DNA from: Akebia trifoliata
Lineage: Eukaryota > Streptophyta > Magnoliopsida > Ranunculales > Lardizabalaceae
Reading direction: 5' to 3'
NCBI GenBank assembly: GCA_017979445.1
Contig: CM030710.1
Coordinates: 12,572,248 to 12,636,247, forward strand
DNA: 64,000 nt
The notes under the pieces are model-generated. The model was not told the DNA's origin. It made no database searches and saw nothing but the letters and a program-made list of their open reading frames with translations. This document shows, piece after piece, positions 1-12,597 of the stretch (position 1 is its first letter; each line of letters opens with the position of its first letter). The position numbers and the translations under genes were made by a program.

Positions 1-1379
1 TCAATGCTGCCCCACTTAGCTTTTCACTAAAATAAGCTATTGGCTTAGAATCCTGCATCAAAATAGCTCCTACTCCAATCCCGGATGCATCATACTCTAT
101 TTCAAAAGCTTTATCAAAGTTTGGCAAACACAACAAAGGTGCATTAGTTAACTTATCTTTCAAAGTTTGGAAAGCCTGATCATGCACATTAACCCAATTA
201 AAAACAACATTCTTTTTAACAAGTTCATTCAAAGGTGCAGCAATAGAACTAAAATCCTTAACAAACCTTCGATAAAAACTTGCTAAACCATGAAAAATTC
301 TTACCTCGTTCGCATTCTTAGGTGTAGGCCAATCCTTTATTGCCCTTACCTTTTCCTCATCAACACTAATTCCCTACGAGCTAACAACAAATCCAAGAAA
401 AACAATAAATTCAATACAAAATGTGCATTTCTTAAGATTAACATATAATTGGTGTTCTCTTAACACACTAAATACAACATGCAAATGCTTCACATGGTCA
501 TCAACATTTTTGCTATAGACTAAAATATCATCAAAGTAAACTACCACAAATTTTTCCATGAAAGCACGCAAGACATGGTTCATTAATCTCATGAATGTTC
601 TAGGTGCGTTAGTTAAACCGAATGGCATTACTAACCATTCATACAACCCATATCTAGTTTTAAATGCAGTTTTCCATTCATCTCTCTCTTTCATGCGAAT
701 CTGATAATACCCATTGTTTAGATAAATTTTAGAAAACAAATGAGAGCCATGCAATTCATCAAACATATCATCTAACCAAGGGATAGGATGCCTATATTTT
801 ATCGTTATCTTATTAATAGCTCGACAATCCACACACATGCGCCATGTTCCATCTTTCTTTGGTACTAAGAGAACAGGAACCGAACATGGGCTGAGATTTT
901 CCCTCACAAATCCCTTCTGCAATAGTTCATCCACTTGCCTCTGTATCTCCTTTGTTCCTCGGGATTAGCTCTATAAGCAGGTCTATTTAGTATAGCAGAA
1001 CCAGGTATGAAGTCTATTTGGTGCTCAATTCCTCTTAAAGGAGGTAAACCATGTGGAATCTCCTTGGGAAAAAGATCCTCAAAATCCTGCAATAAAGACA
1101 CAACAACACTAGGCAAAGATAAGTTAAGATCGGTAGTGGAAAAATAAACATCTTTGTACATAAGAACTAGAACTTGTGCTCTTACTATCATTACACTTTT
1201 AACATCATGTTTGTCAGCAAGTACACTCAGTACTTTATTCTTATCTCCATGTTGCTCACTTTGCTCCCCTTTTTGCTCACATTTTTGTTTCTCTCTCTTT
1301 TTGCACTCACTTGCTATCCTAACCTGGTCTTCATAAGCTTGCAAAGGTTTGAGAGGGGCCAATACAATTTTTCGATTGT
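1..1379 (-). pseudogene. CRM A1 pol fragment: protease end, RT, start of RNase H
   Basis: Reverse transcriptase is clear on the minus strand at about 370-960: it has the primer-grip region, [12 protein letters not shown], and the catalytic YFDD box ([11 protein letters not shown]). Bases 1-370 hold the RT thumb and the RNase H start (family hallmark [10 protein letters not shown]). Upstream, at about 960-1360, is the linker after protease. Breaks visible: a 1-bp loss near 955 compared with copy B (cctttgttcctc against cctttgtttcctc), stops inside RT and RNase H, and a loss of about 47 bp at 1380 that breaks the frame with gag-protease. It cannot make a working polymerase. Confidence 0.85.
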
Positions 1380-1388
1380 ATCAAATTG

Positions 1389-2813
1389 TCACGGTCGACC
1401 GAGCAATATATGACCAGCATGCATCGGTGCCACATCACAAATAACCTCATCCACATACTTGCCTATTGAGAAAGGAACCTGAACTTGCTTGTTTACCTTC
1501 ACTTCTCCACAATCATTCAACCATTGTAGCTTATACAGTTTAGGATGTTTCTGCCATTTCAAACTCAACTTCTCTACCAACAAGGTACTAGCAACATTGG
1601 TACAACTCTCACTATCAATAATCAATGTACAGACTTTATCCTTCACGTGGCATCTTGTGTGAAAAATATGCTCACGTTGCTCCTCATCTCCTTCATCCTT
1701 AGGCTGTATACTCAAAGCTCTCCTGGTGACAAGTAAATCACCATGCACAGGCTCTTCTACTTCAACATCAGAACAATCCTCTAATGGAGGCATCTCGTTG
1801 TCACTTGAACTAGCACTTTCAATGTCTCCGTTTGCCAATACAACCATAACCCTTTTGTTTGGGCATTCAGAAGCAATGTGTCCAAACCCTTGGCACCTAA
1901 AACACTTAATCTGACGTGACTTAATAAGAGGCTTTGGTTCAGGTCTATCTTTAGGAATAGAAATCGAAGGCTTCGACTTTGCATCTTCTTTTGGTTTGAA
2001 AGGAATTTTGTTATCCTTCCAATTTGGTCTCCACGGATTATTAGAAGATGATCCAGATTTGAACCTTCTAGACTTGATTTGCATTTCCACTTTAATGGCT
2101 TTGTGCAGTAACTCTTCCATCTCCACATAATGGTGCAACTCAACCATATCAGCAATCTCTTTGTTCAATCCGGCAATGAATCTAGCCATGGTTGCTTCTC
2201 TATCTTCCTCTATGCTTGCTCTAATCATGGCAATCTCCATTTCTTTATAATAATTCTCTACACTCATGGAACCTTGAACCAACTCTTGCAATTTGATATA
2301 CAAATCTCGATAGTAATGGCTAGGAATAAATCTTTTACGCATCACTGACTTCATCTCATCCCATGATTGAATAGGCCTCTCACCATTTCTGCGCCTATTG
2401 ATCACCAATTGATCCAACCATGTACTAGCATAGTTTGTAAATTCCACGACGGCTAGCTTTATTTTTTTATCCTCAGAATAATTATGACAATCAAAAATGT
2501 GCTCAACTTTTCTTTCCCACTCCAAATATAATTCAGGATCATTCTTTCCGTGAAAGGTCGGAATCGTCATCTTTATGCTACCCAAATTGTTATCTTCTTT
2601 GAAATCTACTTTCTTATCCCGCTGATAATGTACTCTCTCCACTTCGGAATGAATATCTTCTTCTCCGTCGAACTCATGTCTTCGATATGGTTTAGATTCA
2701 TTAGAGGATTCCATATTGTCCAACCTTGAATTCAACAATTTAAATTGGTCATGAACGGCCTTGATGAATAATTTTAAGTTGGTCTCATGTGGTTCTCCTC
2801 CTTCCTTACTCAT
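1389..2813 (-). pseudogene. CRM A1 gag-protease
   Basis: An open frame of 474 codons starts at an ATG at 2813 (MSKEGGEPHE). Gag capsid spans about residues 75-270, followed by a basic linker and a CCHC zinc knuckle ([14 protein letters not shown]) near residues 305-318 that would bind the element RNA. Protease follows, with a D-S-E triplet (LIIDSESCTN) where copies B, D and E have D-S-G, so the active-site glycine is lost here. The frame ends at 1389, at a deletion of about 47 bp relative to copy B (B bases 12655-12701). Gag would form the virus-like particle and protease would process the polyprotein. The gag half is intact, the protease half is not. Confidence 0.85.
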
Positions 2814-3512
2814 GGTTGAAACCCTGTAAGTTAAAATAAACGAAAAAAAAAAAAATGCAACAATCTTGTAAGTCTCGAAAAGTGATGAAAACGATGGAGT
2901 TGGAGGTCGAAACGGTGTGAAACATGGCTATGCCTTGTTGAACTTGTAGATCTCGAAAAGAGCTTCGATTTGATATTCCCTAATAGTCGTTCCGATATCC
3001 GGGTTAAAAGTTATGGCCGTTTGAAGTTAACAACTCCAATTTATCGATTTTCTATAACTACAAACAGCAACTAACAAATCCTTTTTTTTTTTTTTTTAAA
3101 CCAAGCCCTGCAAAAAGAAACAATAAATCAGCCTCCTTTAAGGTACTTAATCAGAATCTAGAGTTCAATAACCGCAAAAATTCAGCATTCGATGTTCATA
3201 CAACAAAAGAAAATTCTGTTGTGTATGATTCTTAATAGAAACAAGAATTCAACAAACCCAAAAATTCAACATTTAACAGAAACTATGGTACGTAACACAA
3301 GCCCATGATTCTACACTTAAAAGAGAACAAGAAAATTCGGTATGGTTGTTAATTTCAGCAAGAATAAGATCTAAAAATTAAAAAAAATAAAAATAAAAAT
3401 TCCAGCAAAACACGTTATATGAATCAGTGAACAAGAAGTGCAGCAATTTTCAGCAAGAAATAATGTCGTTTTATTTATTTTTTTTTGAAATCGTTCGTGA
3501 TCTGATCCGATT
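2814..3512 (-). other. CRM A1 5' leader (partial)
   Basis: Non-coding leader upstream of gag, matching copy B bases 14028-14636 closely. It is AT-rich, with many CAGCAA/TTGCTG words and a poly-T run near 3082-3096. It ends abruptly at 3511-3514, where both copies share gatccgattta and then diverge: B continues with the leader, while A1 enters Athila-like gag sequence. Confidence 0.75.
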
Positions 3513-3514
3513 TA

Positions 3515-4104
3515 AGTCTCCAACAGATAAGGAGAAAGATTTGAAAAATTCTCCTATCATTTTGCCAATTCCAAAAGATCCATTTCCCCATCGCCTTAGA
3601 GATTATAAAAAAGGTAAGCAGTTTGAAGGTGTCTTAGAAGTCTTCCAAAATGTGCATATCAATATCCCATTCCTAAATGCCATTAAGTAGATACCTTATT
3701 ATGCGAAATTCCTAAAGGATTTGACCACAACTAAAAGGAAAACACCGTTTCCTCGGGAAGTTATCATGGCAGCCCAAGTTTCGTCGCTCATCCAACAAAC
3801 GATTGCACAAAAATTTAAGGATCCTGGATGTCCGACAATTTTCATTCATATTGAAAATCAAGTGGTCGACAAATGTCTCTTAGACTTAGGGGCCAGTGTG
3901 AACCTTTTACCATATTCGATTTATAAACAATTAGATTTGGGGGTTTTGAAACCTACTGATATCACGTTGAGTCTAGCCGATAGGTCCATAAAAATTCCAA
4001 AGGGTATAGTTGAGGATGTTGACTTTGTTGTCTTAGACACAGAGCTAGTCATTAATTCGAACAGTCATATTTCTATCATCTTAGGATGTACATTCTTAGT
4101 CTGA
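3515..4104 (+). pseudogene. Athila-like gag C-terminus and aspartic protease
   Basis: Bases 3515-3690 encode the gag tail (HINIPFLNAIK), a stop follows, and 3721-4104 encodes protease with the catalytic D-L-G box (LLDLGASVNLLPYS) and the downstream LADRSIKIPKGIVEDV segment typical of the Athila group. The protease ends at about the ILG position (SIILGCTFLV), where a frameshift truncates it. The apparent start of the reading frame at 3427 lies in CRM A1 DNA, so that frame is a chance chimera across the junction. Confidence 0.75.
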
Positions 4105-4210
4105 CGCAGTCATTCGTTGTAGAAATAAGATTATGACTTCAGCATTTAGGGATATGAAAGTAAAATTGAACGTCTTCCACAATTTCCAATGAATTGGTGT
4201 AGATGATGGT

Positions 4211-6213
4211 ATGGAGGAAGTGAACATGATAGATATGCTAGTCAATCAAACGTATCAAGAGTTAGGATACTCTGATCCTCTAATGAAATGTTTGACTCAC
4301 TTTGGTCTTGACTTGGACGTAGAAGAGTCTATAAGAGAAGTCAATGCTTTGCTTGAATCCGTTCCACTTTTAGATTCTATACAGTGGCACGCAAAAGTTG
4401 AAAGTCTTCTTGTACGCACATCCAATCTTGTTCCTTCTCATGTCGAGCCTCCAAAATTAGAACTTAAGTCACTTCTAGAAACCTTGAGATATGCATTTCT
4501 TGGCAAGAATCAAACCTTGCTCGTGATCATTTCCTCTCACCTCAATGAAGTTCAAGAGGGAAAGTTGTTAGGAGTATTAATGGAACATCAAGAAGCTATT
4601 GGTTGGAGCATAGTTGACACCAAGGGAATTAGTCCATCTGTGGTGATGCACCATATTCGTTTAGAGGATTTCGCTAAACCTTCATTAGAACCTCAGAGAC
4701 GGTTAAATCCTGTCATGAAAGACGTGGTTCGGATGGAAGTGATGAAATTACTAGATGCGGGTATTATCTATCATATCTCTGACAGTCATTGGGTGAGTCC
4801 TATACAAGTAATTCCTAAGAAATCTGGTATCGCTGTGGTAGTGAACCAAGACAACGAATTAATCCCCACTCGAGTCCAAAATGGATGGAGAGTGTGTATC
4901 GATTATAGGAAACTCAACTCGATGACTCGTAAGGATCATTTCCCCTTATATTTCATTGATCAAATGTTAGAACGTCTAGCAGGACATTCTTACTATTGAT
5001 TCTTAGATGGTTATTCCGGGTACAACTAGATACCTGTTGCTTCAATCGATCAAGAGAAAACAACTTTCACCTGTCCCTTTGAAACTTTCACGTATCGTCG
5101 CATGCCTTTTAGATTGTGCAATGCACCAGTTACTTTTCAACGGTGCATGATGAGTATATTTTCTGACATGCTAGAAAGATATCTCGAAGTGTTAATGGAC
5201 GATTTTTTAGTTTTTGGACCAAATTTTGAGGAATGTCTCCATCACTTGACTTTGGTCCTTATGCGTTGCAAAGAGGTCAATCTAGTTCTCAATTGGGAAA
5301 AATGCTATTTCATGGTAACATCGGGGATTGTGCTAGGGCACATTATTTCTGCTAAGGGGATTGAGGTAGATAAGGCAAAGGTAGGTCTAATTGAAAAATT
5401 ACCACCTCCTAGAACGGTCAAAGAAATTAGGTCATTCCTAGGCCATGCAAGTTTCTTTGTAGATTCATTAAAGATTTCGAGAAAATCTCTAAGCCTTTAT
5501 GTGAGCTATTGGGAAAGGATGTTCCTTTCGACTTTTCAGAGTCATGTCTCTCTGCGTTCAACAAGCTCAACTCTGAGTTAATCCCAGCACCCATTATTCA
5601 ACCTCCAAACTGGAGCATTCCATTCGAAGTTATGTGTGAAGCTTCAGATTATACAATAGACGCTGTTTTGAGTCAACGAATTAAAAAACAACCTCATATT
5701 ATCCAATATGCTAGTAAAACCCTAAACGATGCTTAGCTTAACTACTCTACAATAGAGAAGGAAATGCTAGCAGTGGTCTATGCCATTGAAAAATTCTGCC
5801 CCTACCTCATAGGATATAAAGTCGTGATCTACATAGACCACGTAGCATTAAAGTACCTTCTATCAAAGAAAGATGCTAAAGCAAGGTTAATCCGTTGGAT
5901 TCTACTTCTACAAGAATTTGATCTCGAGATCCGAGACAAAAAAGAGGCAGAAAATGTCGTAGCTGATCACTTGTCTAGGATAGTTAACAAACCATCCGAG
6001 GAATCCTTACCCATCTCTGAAACCTTTCCCGATGAGCAACTTATGCAAATCTCTCAAGCCAATGCTCCATGGTATGCGGACATTGTCAACTATCTAGTTA
6101 CAGGTCAATTCCCAGTCGAAATGACTAGTCAAGAGAAATTCCGTCTTCTATCAAAAACAAAATGGTATTTCTGGGATGAGCCATACTTATTTAAGTATTG
6201 TTCAAATCATTAG
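4211..6213 (+). pseudogene. Athila-like reverse transcriptase and RNase H
   Basis: The RT N-terminal part is at 4211-4999 (WVSPIQVIPKKSG, WRVCIDYRKLNS) and ends at a TGA after HSYY. Coding resumes with LDGYSGYN, then MPFRLCNAPVTFQRCM and the catalytic box VLMDDFLVFG near 5190-5220. A frameshift near 5460 separates RT from the connection domain (5509-5736). RNase H follows at 5740-5990 ([18 protein letters not shown]). At least two stops and one frameshift prevent expression. In an active element this protein would copy element RNA into DNA and degrade the RNA template. Confidence 0.8.
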
Positions 6214-7350
6214 ACGTTATATTTCAACTGTGAGCAAGTCAGTATTCTAGACTTTTGCCATAATTATGTCTGTGGAGGGCACTTCAGTGGTAAGAAGACC
6301 GCCATGAAAATCTTACAATGCAGTTTTTTCTGGCCTAATATTTTTCATGATGCCCACGAGTTTAGCAAATCTTGTGATAGATGTCAGAGATTAGGAAAAA
6401 TCTCTAAGAAAAATGAAATGCCTTAAAATCCTATCCTGATCATTGAAATTTTTGACGTGTGGGGTATAGACTTCATGGGACCCTTTCTTATCTCCCAGGG
6501 TTACCAATACATCCTAGTTACATTTGACTATGTGTCAAAATGGGTCGAAGTTGTGGCATGTAGAACTAACGATCACAAGATTGTGATAAAATTCATCAAG
6601 GAGACGATTTTTCTAGATTCGGTACTTCGCGAGCTATCATAAGTGATGGTGGCTCGCATTTTTGCAACAAGATCTTTACTCCGTTGATGAAGAAATACCT
6701 CAAAACGCATAAGGTTGACATACCTTACCACCCACAAACAAGTGGGCAAGTGGAGATTTCTAACAGGGAGATAAAGACTATCTTAGAAAAAATAGTCAAT
6801 CCTTCAAGGAAAGATTGGTCTTTGAGATTGAGTGATTCACTCTGGGCCTATAGGACTGCATTCAAACACCCATAGGGATGTCTCCCTACCGGTTAGTTTT
6901 TGGCAAGGCCTGTCATCTCCCTATAGAACTAGAACATCGTGCATATTGGGCGATCAAACGCCTCAACTTTCATTTTGATAAAGCCGGTGAGAAGCGAAAG
7001 TTACAACTAAATGAGTTAGAAGAGATTAGAAATGACTCGTATGATTGTGCCAAAAGGTACAAAGAGTGTACCAAATTCTTTCACGAAAGACACATTCTTA
7101 GGAGGAATTTCATTCCTAATCAAAGAGTTTTATTGTATGATAATAGACTCCACCTTTTTCCAGGAAAACTTAAGTCTTGATGGACTGGCCCATATATTAT
7201 CCAAACAGTCTACCCCCATGGTGCTGTTGAAGTCCTTAATCCTAAGGACAGATCCACTTTCAAAGTGAATGGCCAACTTCTCAAATCATTTCTCGAGTAT
7301 GTTCCGCAGAAGGAAAATTTTTTTCTCAATGATCCCGTCTATCAAAATTA
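6214..7350 (+). pseudogene. Athila-like integrase
   Basis: The zinc-binding N-domain is at about 6230-6400 (CRRC-type pair seen as SCDRCQRLGK). The catalytic core runs from 6457 (WGIDFMGPF, first Asp) through SDGGSHFCN (second Asp, near 6645) to [12 protein letters not shown] (Glu, near 6750). The C-terminal region includes [20 protein letters not shown] at about 6878-6935 and a truncated tail near 7150-7290 (LFPGKLKS). Frameshifts near 6620, 6870 and 7170 and a stop at 6425 break it. It is the best guide to the missing middle of element H, whose integrase is split by the Tat insertion. Confidence 0.8.
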
Positions 7351-8276
7351 ACTATGTTTTCATCTAGCTAAAGACGTTAAACTTAGCGCTTCTAGGAGGC
7401 AATCCATGTACTTCAAGGGACATTGTGTTAAATATCAACAGGACTGTAGGGTCTTTCTCAGGTGCTATCTAACCCACTTCATTTAATTTTATCAATTTTA
7501 ATTTTACTTTTACATGTATATGTTGAAATATTGAGAACAATATAATGTTTAAGTTTGGGGGTGTATGGGTCGAATTTTCACTTATTATTTTCTTCTTTCA
7601 AAAAAAAAATAACAAAAAAAAAGCAAAATAAAAAAATTGAAAAATATTTAGTTGGCGACTTTATTGTATTTTACTCAAAATCTTAGCTTGTATCTTAAAG
7701 CACTTAGTTAAAAATATTTAATCAGTCTTTTATTGAAAGATATGATCTAGAGTCCCCATTTGTGTTTCTCTTAGGCAAAAATTAGAGCAAAGTTATCTTT
7801 TGGTTTATAGTCACTTCTAATAAGGTTACCAAGAGTCTAGATTGTATTAAAAGAGCTTGTTACCTTCTTTCTACCTAGAGTTTAAGGAAAAACTAGGTTT
7901 GATGAACTTTGACTTCCTTGTTCAATTGGTTAGTTGATTAGAAGAAAAACAGATCTGGGTTGTATACACCTTGTACATCAACCATTGAATTAGACTAAGT
8001 ACCTTGAAAAGGGCTGCCTACTTTTCTTAGAAAAAGAGTGAGAAGTAATAGAAAAAATGAGAGACCTTTCAAAAAAAAAAAATTCAAAGATCCAAAAGTT
8101 TATGTAAAATTTTAGTAGGGTGAAAGTCATCAAGTATAAAAATGTAAGTATACTGGAATATCACAGATAAAACCCCTTAGAGGTATTAAAGTGAATATCC
8201 ACACTTCTCATTACCCCAAACCGGATGCTAAGTTTAGAATTAAACCCTAAGTTACTCTAGTTATTCTTGAGTAGTT
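7351..8276 (+). other. Athila-like 3' untranslated region with polypurine tract
   Basis: Non-coding stretch after integrase. A polypurine-tract-like site (aagtttgggggtg) is at 7551-7563. The rest is AT-rich and aligns with 60481-61431 of element H, including the unusual phrase about gagtccccatttgtgtttctc. The match stops at 8276. No env-like frame is seen. Confidence 0.65.
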
Positions 8277-8937
8277 TGTATAGGGTATTCCTACATTTAA
8301 CCAGAGTCGTCGGAGATATCTCAAAGTGAATATGTTCAGTGATCAATGTTTACAACATCCAAAACGTTTTGACATACTTCGACGCATTTACATTATACAT
8401 GATGCTTAAACACACAATGTACATAGTATCCATACAATGTGTCAACACCGCCAATGGTGCTCAAAATGCTTGTTGAATATTAAAACAAGTTTCTCAAGGA
8501 AGGATTGTGTTCCCGAGACTCTTTCCAAAGTGCTTAAAAAAATACGGGTTTGTATAATATCTCAAATGATTAAAAAATGATAACAAATTTTTGTTTGCTC
8601 AATAAATTACTATATTTTCTAAATAAGTTTGTAAAATCCTTTTTCCATTTCAATTATAATTCCCTTAAATTGTTATAAAGATGATTTGTTTTTCTTCGAT
8701 CCCCTACAACAAATTTGTATGTTTTACCCCTCATAAAAAACTTTTCAATCTTTTCTACTAATTTTTCAAAAGAAGAAAAAAAGAGAAAAAAACATTTCAT
8801 TAAAAATATATGTTTTTTAAAAAAATAATAAAACTTTTCTATAAATTGGTTTTTGATTAGTAAAATTGATAATGCAAATTAATTACCACCAGTATTTAAG
8901 AAAAAAGACTAGATATGTGTTTTGTTGTGATTATAAG
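8277..8937. other. AT-rich DNA with no recognisable gene
   Basis: This lies between the truncated Athila-like remnant and the Tekay-like LTR. I see no coding frame of note, no RNA gene and no match to other parts of the window. It could be old host DNA or the unrecognised end of another repeat. The five bases before the LTR (8933-8937, ataag) would be the left target duplication of element G, but the right copy is lost. Confidence 0.5.
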
Positions 8938-9460
8938 TGTAAAACCCTGAATTTTTAATTCTTATCTCAAGGAAAAATAAATAGTGGAATTTTGAGAAAA
9001 TCTTGAAGTAGGACTTAGGGGTAAAACTTTAGGATATTTCTAATCATTTTTAATGAAATCCGAAAACATACTTTAGCTTGTAAGCACGCTCAAGTGCGAG
9101 TCCGAATAGAAAAGTTACAAAATCCTCGATTATAGAGTTGGACCAGGCTAAAATAGTAACTTTTTGCTAGAGCAATAATTATTAAGATTAGATTGAACAT
9201 GGACTATTTATTTGTCATTTTTAGAGATCAGGAAGTTGAATTATCGTCTAAAATGAAAATGACGTCAAGTTTAGGGGTCACCTCAGGCCAAAAATGTAAA
9301 TTTTTGTTAGAGATAAAATTTATAGAAATTGACCACACCATTAGATCTAGGACGAAAAATTAAATGCAATAGAATATTCATTTGTAAGTTTTGAAGTTCG
9401 GATGGTCAAGTTATCGTCGATCGAAACAATAGCCAAAATATTTATTTCGTCCCAAGACTT

Positions 9461-9470
9461 TATATAAATA
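9461..9470 (+). promoter_or_regulatory. Probable TATA box in the LTR of element G
   Basis: TATATAAATA followed by a T-rich, then C-rich tract, about 525 bp into the LTR. It is in the right sense and a plausible U3 promoter for the element. No transcript start can be placed from sequence alone. Confidence 0.4.
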
Positions 9471-9765
9471 ATTTTTTTAATTTTTTTCACTATTCATCTT
9501 CCCTTACCTGTCCAAACCAGCCAACATTTTTTTTTTAATTTTAGTTTTTTCTCGATTCTTCAACCTCAGATTCACGACAAACAGCTCATCGTCGACGACC
9601 GACGCAGAAGGGAGAAACGTCCGCAGCCTCGTTCACTACAAAACCTACCTAAATTCTTTCTATTTTTTCATCTTTTTCACCCCATATCATCAAAAAATAG
9701 CCGTATATATATACGGAGATTTCGTAACTTCGACCTCGGATTTTGCCTATTTCAGGGTCAAACCG

Positions 9766-10436
9766 TGATGTGAACCTTCTTGGATTAAGACCTTCTCTTG
9801 ATGATCTCTTCTAGGAACCCTTTTATTCGAAAGCTTCGAATGTTCTAGATTGTTTTAAAACAAATTAAAATGTTGATCGGACTAAAATCCCAAGGAAACT
9901 AAGTCCTTGAAACCTCAATCTAATGACACCACAAGGATTGATCACTTCCTTGATAAGTTGAAGAGTCATGTCTTTTCTTCAAGAACTCGAATGAAAACTC
10001 ATAAAGAACCCATAAAGAAAACATGAAACAAAACTCAAGTTTCTTTGAATAAAATTCAAAATCTCATAAGATGTAAATTATCAATTGTGTCCCAATTATA
10101 AAATGAGGTGCCTTTTAATAGACAAATTAGATCAAGATTAATTCTAATTAGTCATTGGAAAAATAAAGAAAGTCTAAGTAGTCCTTAGGAAATAAATAAT
10201 TCAAACTAAGGACAATTAGAACATAAAAATTCTCAATTAACCCTTGCATTCAAATTGATCTTCCAAATTGATCTTTTGCATAAAAAGATAGTTGACTATC
10301 CTTAATGAAACTTTGATATCTTTGAAGTTAGCCTTAGAATCTTCTAGAATGGCCTCTTTGTATTGGACTTCCACAATCAAGCCTTGCAATGCCTCTTCCA
10401 TCCGCTTTGTCCTTACCCTAGTCATCGGGCCGCCAA
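9766..10436 (-). repeat. 3' LTR of CRM B, U3 start deleted
   Basis: On the minus strand this LTR should begin with TAATGGAGATC after a polypurine tract, but both the tract and the first roughly 50 bp are missing. The deletion joins integrase (FLSYFW) straight to the in-LTR coding part (PMTRARTKRMEE). Both sides share cgccaa, seen separately at 38138 and 38815 in copy D, so the roughly 680-bp deletion used a short repeat. The LTR ends at TTCACATCA. Confidence 0.85.
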
Positions 10437-12584
10437 AAATAACTAAGGAACTTAACATCTCTATCACTAACAATTGATTTAGGTAGCCCATGCAATCGAA
10501 CTACCTCCTTAAAGAACAAATCAGCAATATGTGTTGCGTCATTGGTTTTAGTACATGAATTAAAATGGGCCATCTTACTAAACCTATCAACAACAACAAA
10601 TATACTATCTTTACCATTTTGAGTCCTTGGCAATCCTAAAACAAAATCCATAGAAATATCAATCCAAGGCTGATTAGGTACAGGCAAAGGGGTATACAAG
10701 CCATGTGGTCGAATTTTAGACTTTGCTTGCTTACATGTAATGCACTTGTCACAAATAGATTGAATATCATGCTTTATATGGGGCCAATAAAAATGCTCAC
10801 GTAACATATCTAAAGTTTTTAGGACACCAAAATGAGCCATTAAACCTCTCCCATGACTTTCCCTTACAAGTAATTCACGAATAGAACAATTAGGCACGCA
10901 CAATTTATCTTTCTTGAAAAGAAATCCTTCATGCCTATAAAAGTCACCGACGCACACTTAGCACATGCATTCCATACTTGGCTGAAATCAGAATCATTGG
11001 CATACAAATCTTTAATTAATTCAAAATCAAGTAGTTTAGTTTGCAATGAAGTAAGTAATACGTACTTTCTTGGTAATGCATCGGCCACAACATTTTCCTT
11101 CCCACGTTTATATTTAATTACATAAGGAAATATTTCTATAAACTCCAACCATTTAGCATGTCTTTTATTAAGCTTACCTTGGGTCTTCAGGAATTTCAAG
11201 TTCTCATGATCAGAATGAATGATAAATTCCCTAGGCCATAAATAATGTTGCCATGTTCGAAGAGTTCTCACTAGTGCATAAAACTCTTTGTCATAAGTAG
11301 GATAATTCAATGCTGCCCCACTTAGCTTTTTACTAAAATAAGCTATTGGCTTAGAATCCTGCATCAAAACAGCTCCTACTCCAATCCCTGATGCATCACA
11401 CTCTATTTCAAAAGTTTTATCAAAGTTTGGCGAACACAACAAAGGTGCATTAGTTAACTTATCTTTCAAAGTTTGAAAAGCCTGATCATGCACATTAACC
11501 CAATTAAAAACAACATTCTTTTTAACAAGTTCATTCAAAGGTGCAGCAATAGAACTAAAATCCTTAACAAATCTTCGATAAAAACTTGCTAAACCATGGA
11601 AACTTCTTACCTCGTTCGCATTCTTAGGTGTAGGCCAATCCTTTATTGCCTTTACCTTTTCCTCATCAACACTAATTCCCTGCGAACTAACAACAAATCC
11701 AATAAACAAAACATATTCCATACAAAATGTGCATTTCTTAAGATTAACATATAATTGGTGTTCTCTTAACACACTAAATACAGCATGCAAATGCTTCACA
11801 TGGTCATCAACATTTTTGCTATAGACTAAAATATCATCAAAGTAAACTACCACAAATTTTCCCATGAAAGCACGCAAGACATGGTTCATTAATCTCATGA
11901 ATGTACTAGGTGCGTTAGTTAAACCGAATGGCATTACTAACCATTCATACAACCCATATCTAGTTTTAAATGCAGTTTTCCATTCATCTCCCTCTTTGAT
12001 GCGAATCTAATAATACCCATTCTTTAGATCAATTTTAGAAAACATATGGGAGCCATGCAATTTATCAAACATATCATCTAACCTGGGATAGGATGCCTAT
12101 ATTTTACCGTTATCTTATTAATAGCTCGACAATCCACACACATGCGCCATGTTCCATCTTTCTTTGGTACTAAGAGAACAGGAACCGAACATGGGCTTAG
12201 ACTTTCCCTCACAAATCCCTTCTGCAATAGTTCATCCACTTGCCTCTGTATCTCCTTTGTTTCCTCGGGATTAGCTCTATAAGCAGGTTTATTTGGTATA
12301 GCAGAACCAGGTATGAAGCCTATTTGGTGCTCAATTCCTCTTAAAGGAGGTAAACCATGTGGAATCTCCTCGGGAAAAAGATCCTCAAAATCCTGCAATA
12401 AAGACACAACAACACTAGGCAAAGATAAGTTAAGATCGGTAGTAGAAAAATAAACATCCTTGTACATAAGAACTAGAACTTGTGGTCTTACTATCATTAC
12501 ACTTTTAACATCATGTTTGTCAACAAGTACACTCAGTACTTTATTCTTTCTCACACTTTTGTTTCTCTCTCTTTTTGCACTCAC
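10437..12584 (-). pseudogene. CRM B pol: RT, RNase H, partial integrase
   Basis: RT is at about 11680-12250 ([39 protein letters not shown]) and RNase H at about 11000-11640 ([35 protein letters not shown]). The integrase N-domain is at about 10700-10870 (ESH..GH, then CDKCITCKQ), and the core is present as far as [10 protein letters not shown] and [13 protein letters not shown]. The second half of the catalytic core, including the catalytic Glu, and the C-terminal region are deleted. Frameshifts or stops at about 12008 (TAA in the YYQIR region) and 12080-12090 split RT. A 362-codon stretch (10864-11952) stays open. Confidence 0.85.
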
Positions 12585-12597
12585 TTGCTATCCTAAC

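Larger units (their letters stand above)
1..3512 (-). mobile_element. CRM-like Ty3/gypsy element, copy A1 (5' part)
   Basis: The order on the minus strand is leader, gag, protease, RT, then the start of RNase H, which runs off the window at base 1. It is about 90 percent or more alike to copies B, D and E in this window. The CRM assignment comes from the family as a whole: initiator-Met primer site, chromovirus-type pol, and a gag-pol frame that enters the 3' LTR in copy E. No 5' LTR is present. The leader stops at about 3512, where copy B continues for another 1.25 kb to its primer site. At the break the sequence changes to plus-strand Athila-like DNA. By shared variants A1 groups with B, not with D and E. 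Confidence 0.85.
3513..8276 (+). mobile_element. Athila-like Ty3/gypsy remnant (element 2)
   Basis: Plus-strand order: gag C-terminus, protease, RT, RNase H, integrase, 3' untranslated region. The protease-RT sequence (LADRS, YRKLN, MPFRLCNAP, LMDDF) is of the Athila type and close to element H and to Athila I in this window. Neither LTR is present. The 5' end is cut at 3513 by the junction with CRM A1. The 3' end stops at 8276, where element H (61431) continues into another 370 bp before its LTR. Many stops and frameshifts show it is old and inactive. Confidence 0.85.

Noticed and set aside
1154..1413. Opposite-strand frames within CRM copies (also 12460-12792, 40865-41146, 55125-55469)
   Set aside because: They recur in all copies only because they are antisense to the conserved gag-pol linker. 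Cys/Leu/Ser-rich shadow sequence.
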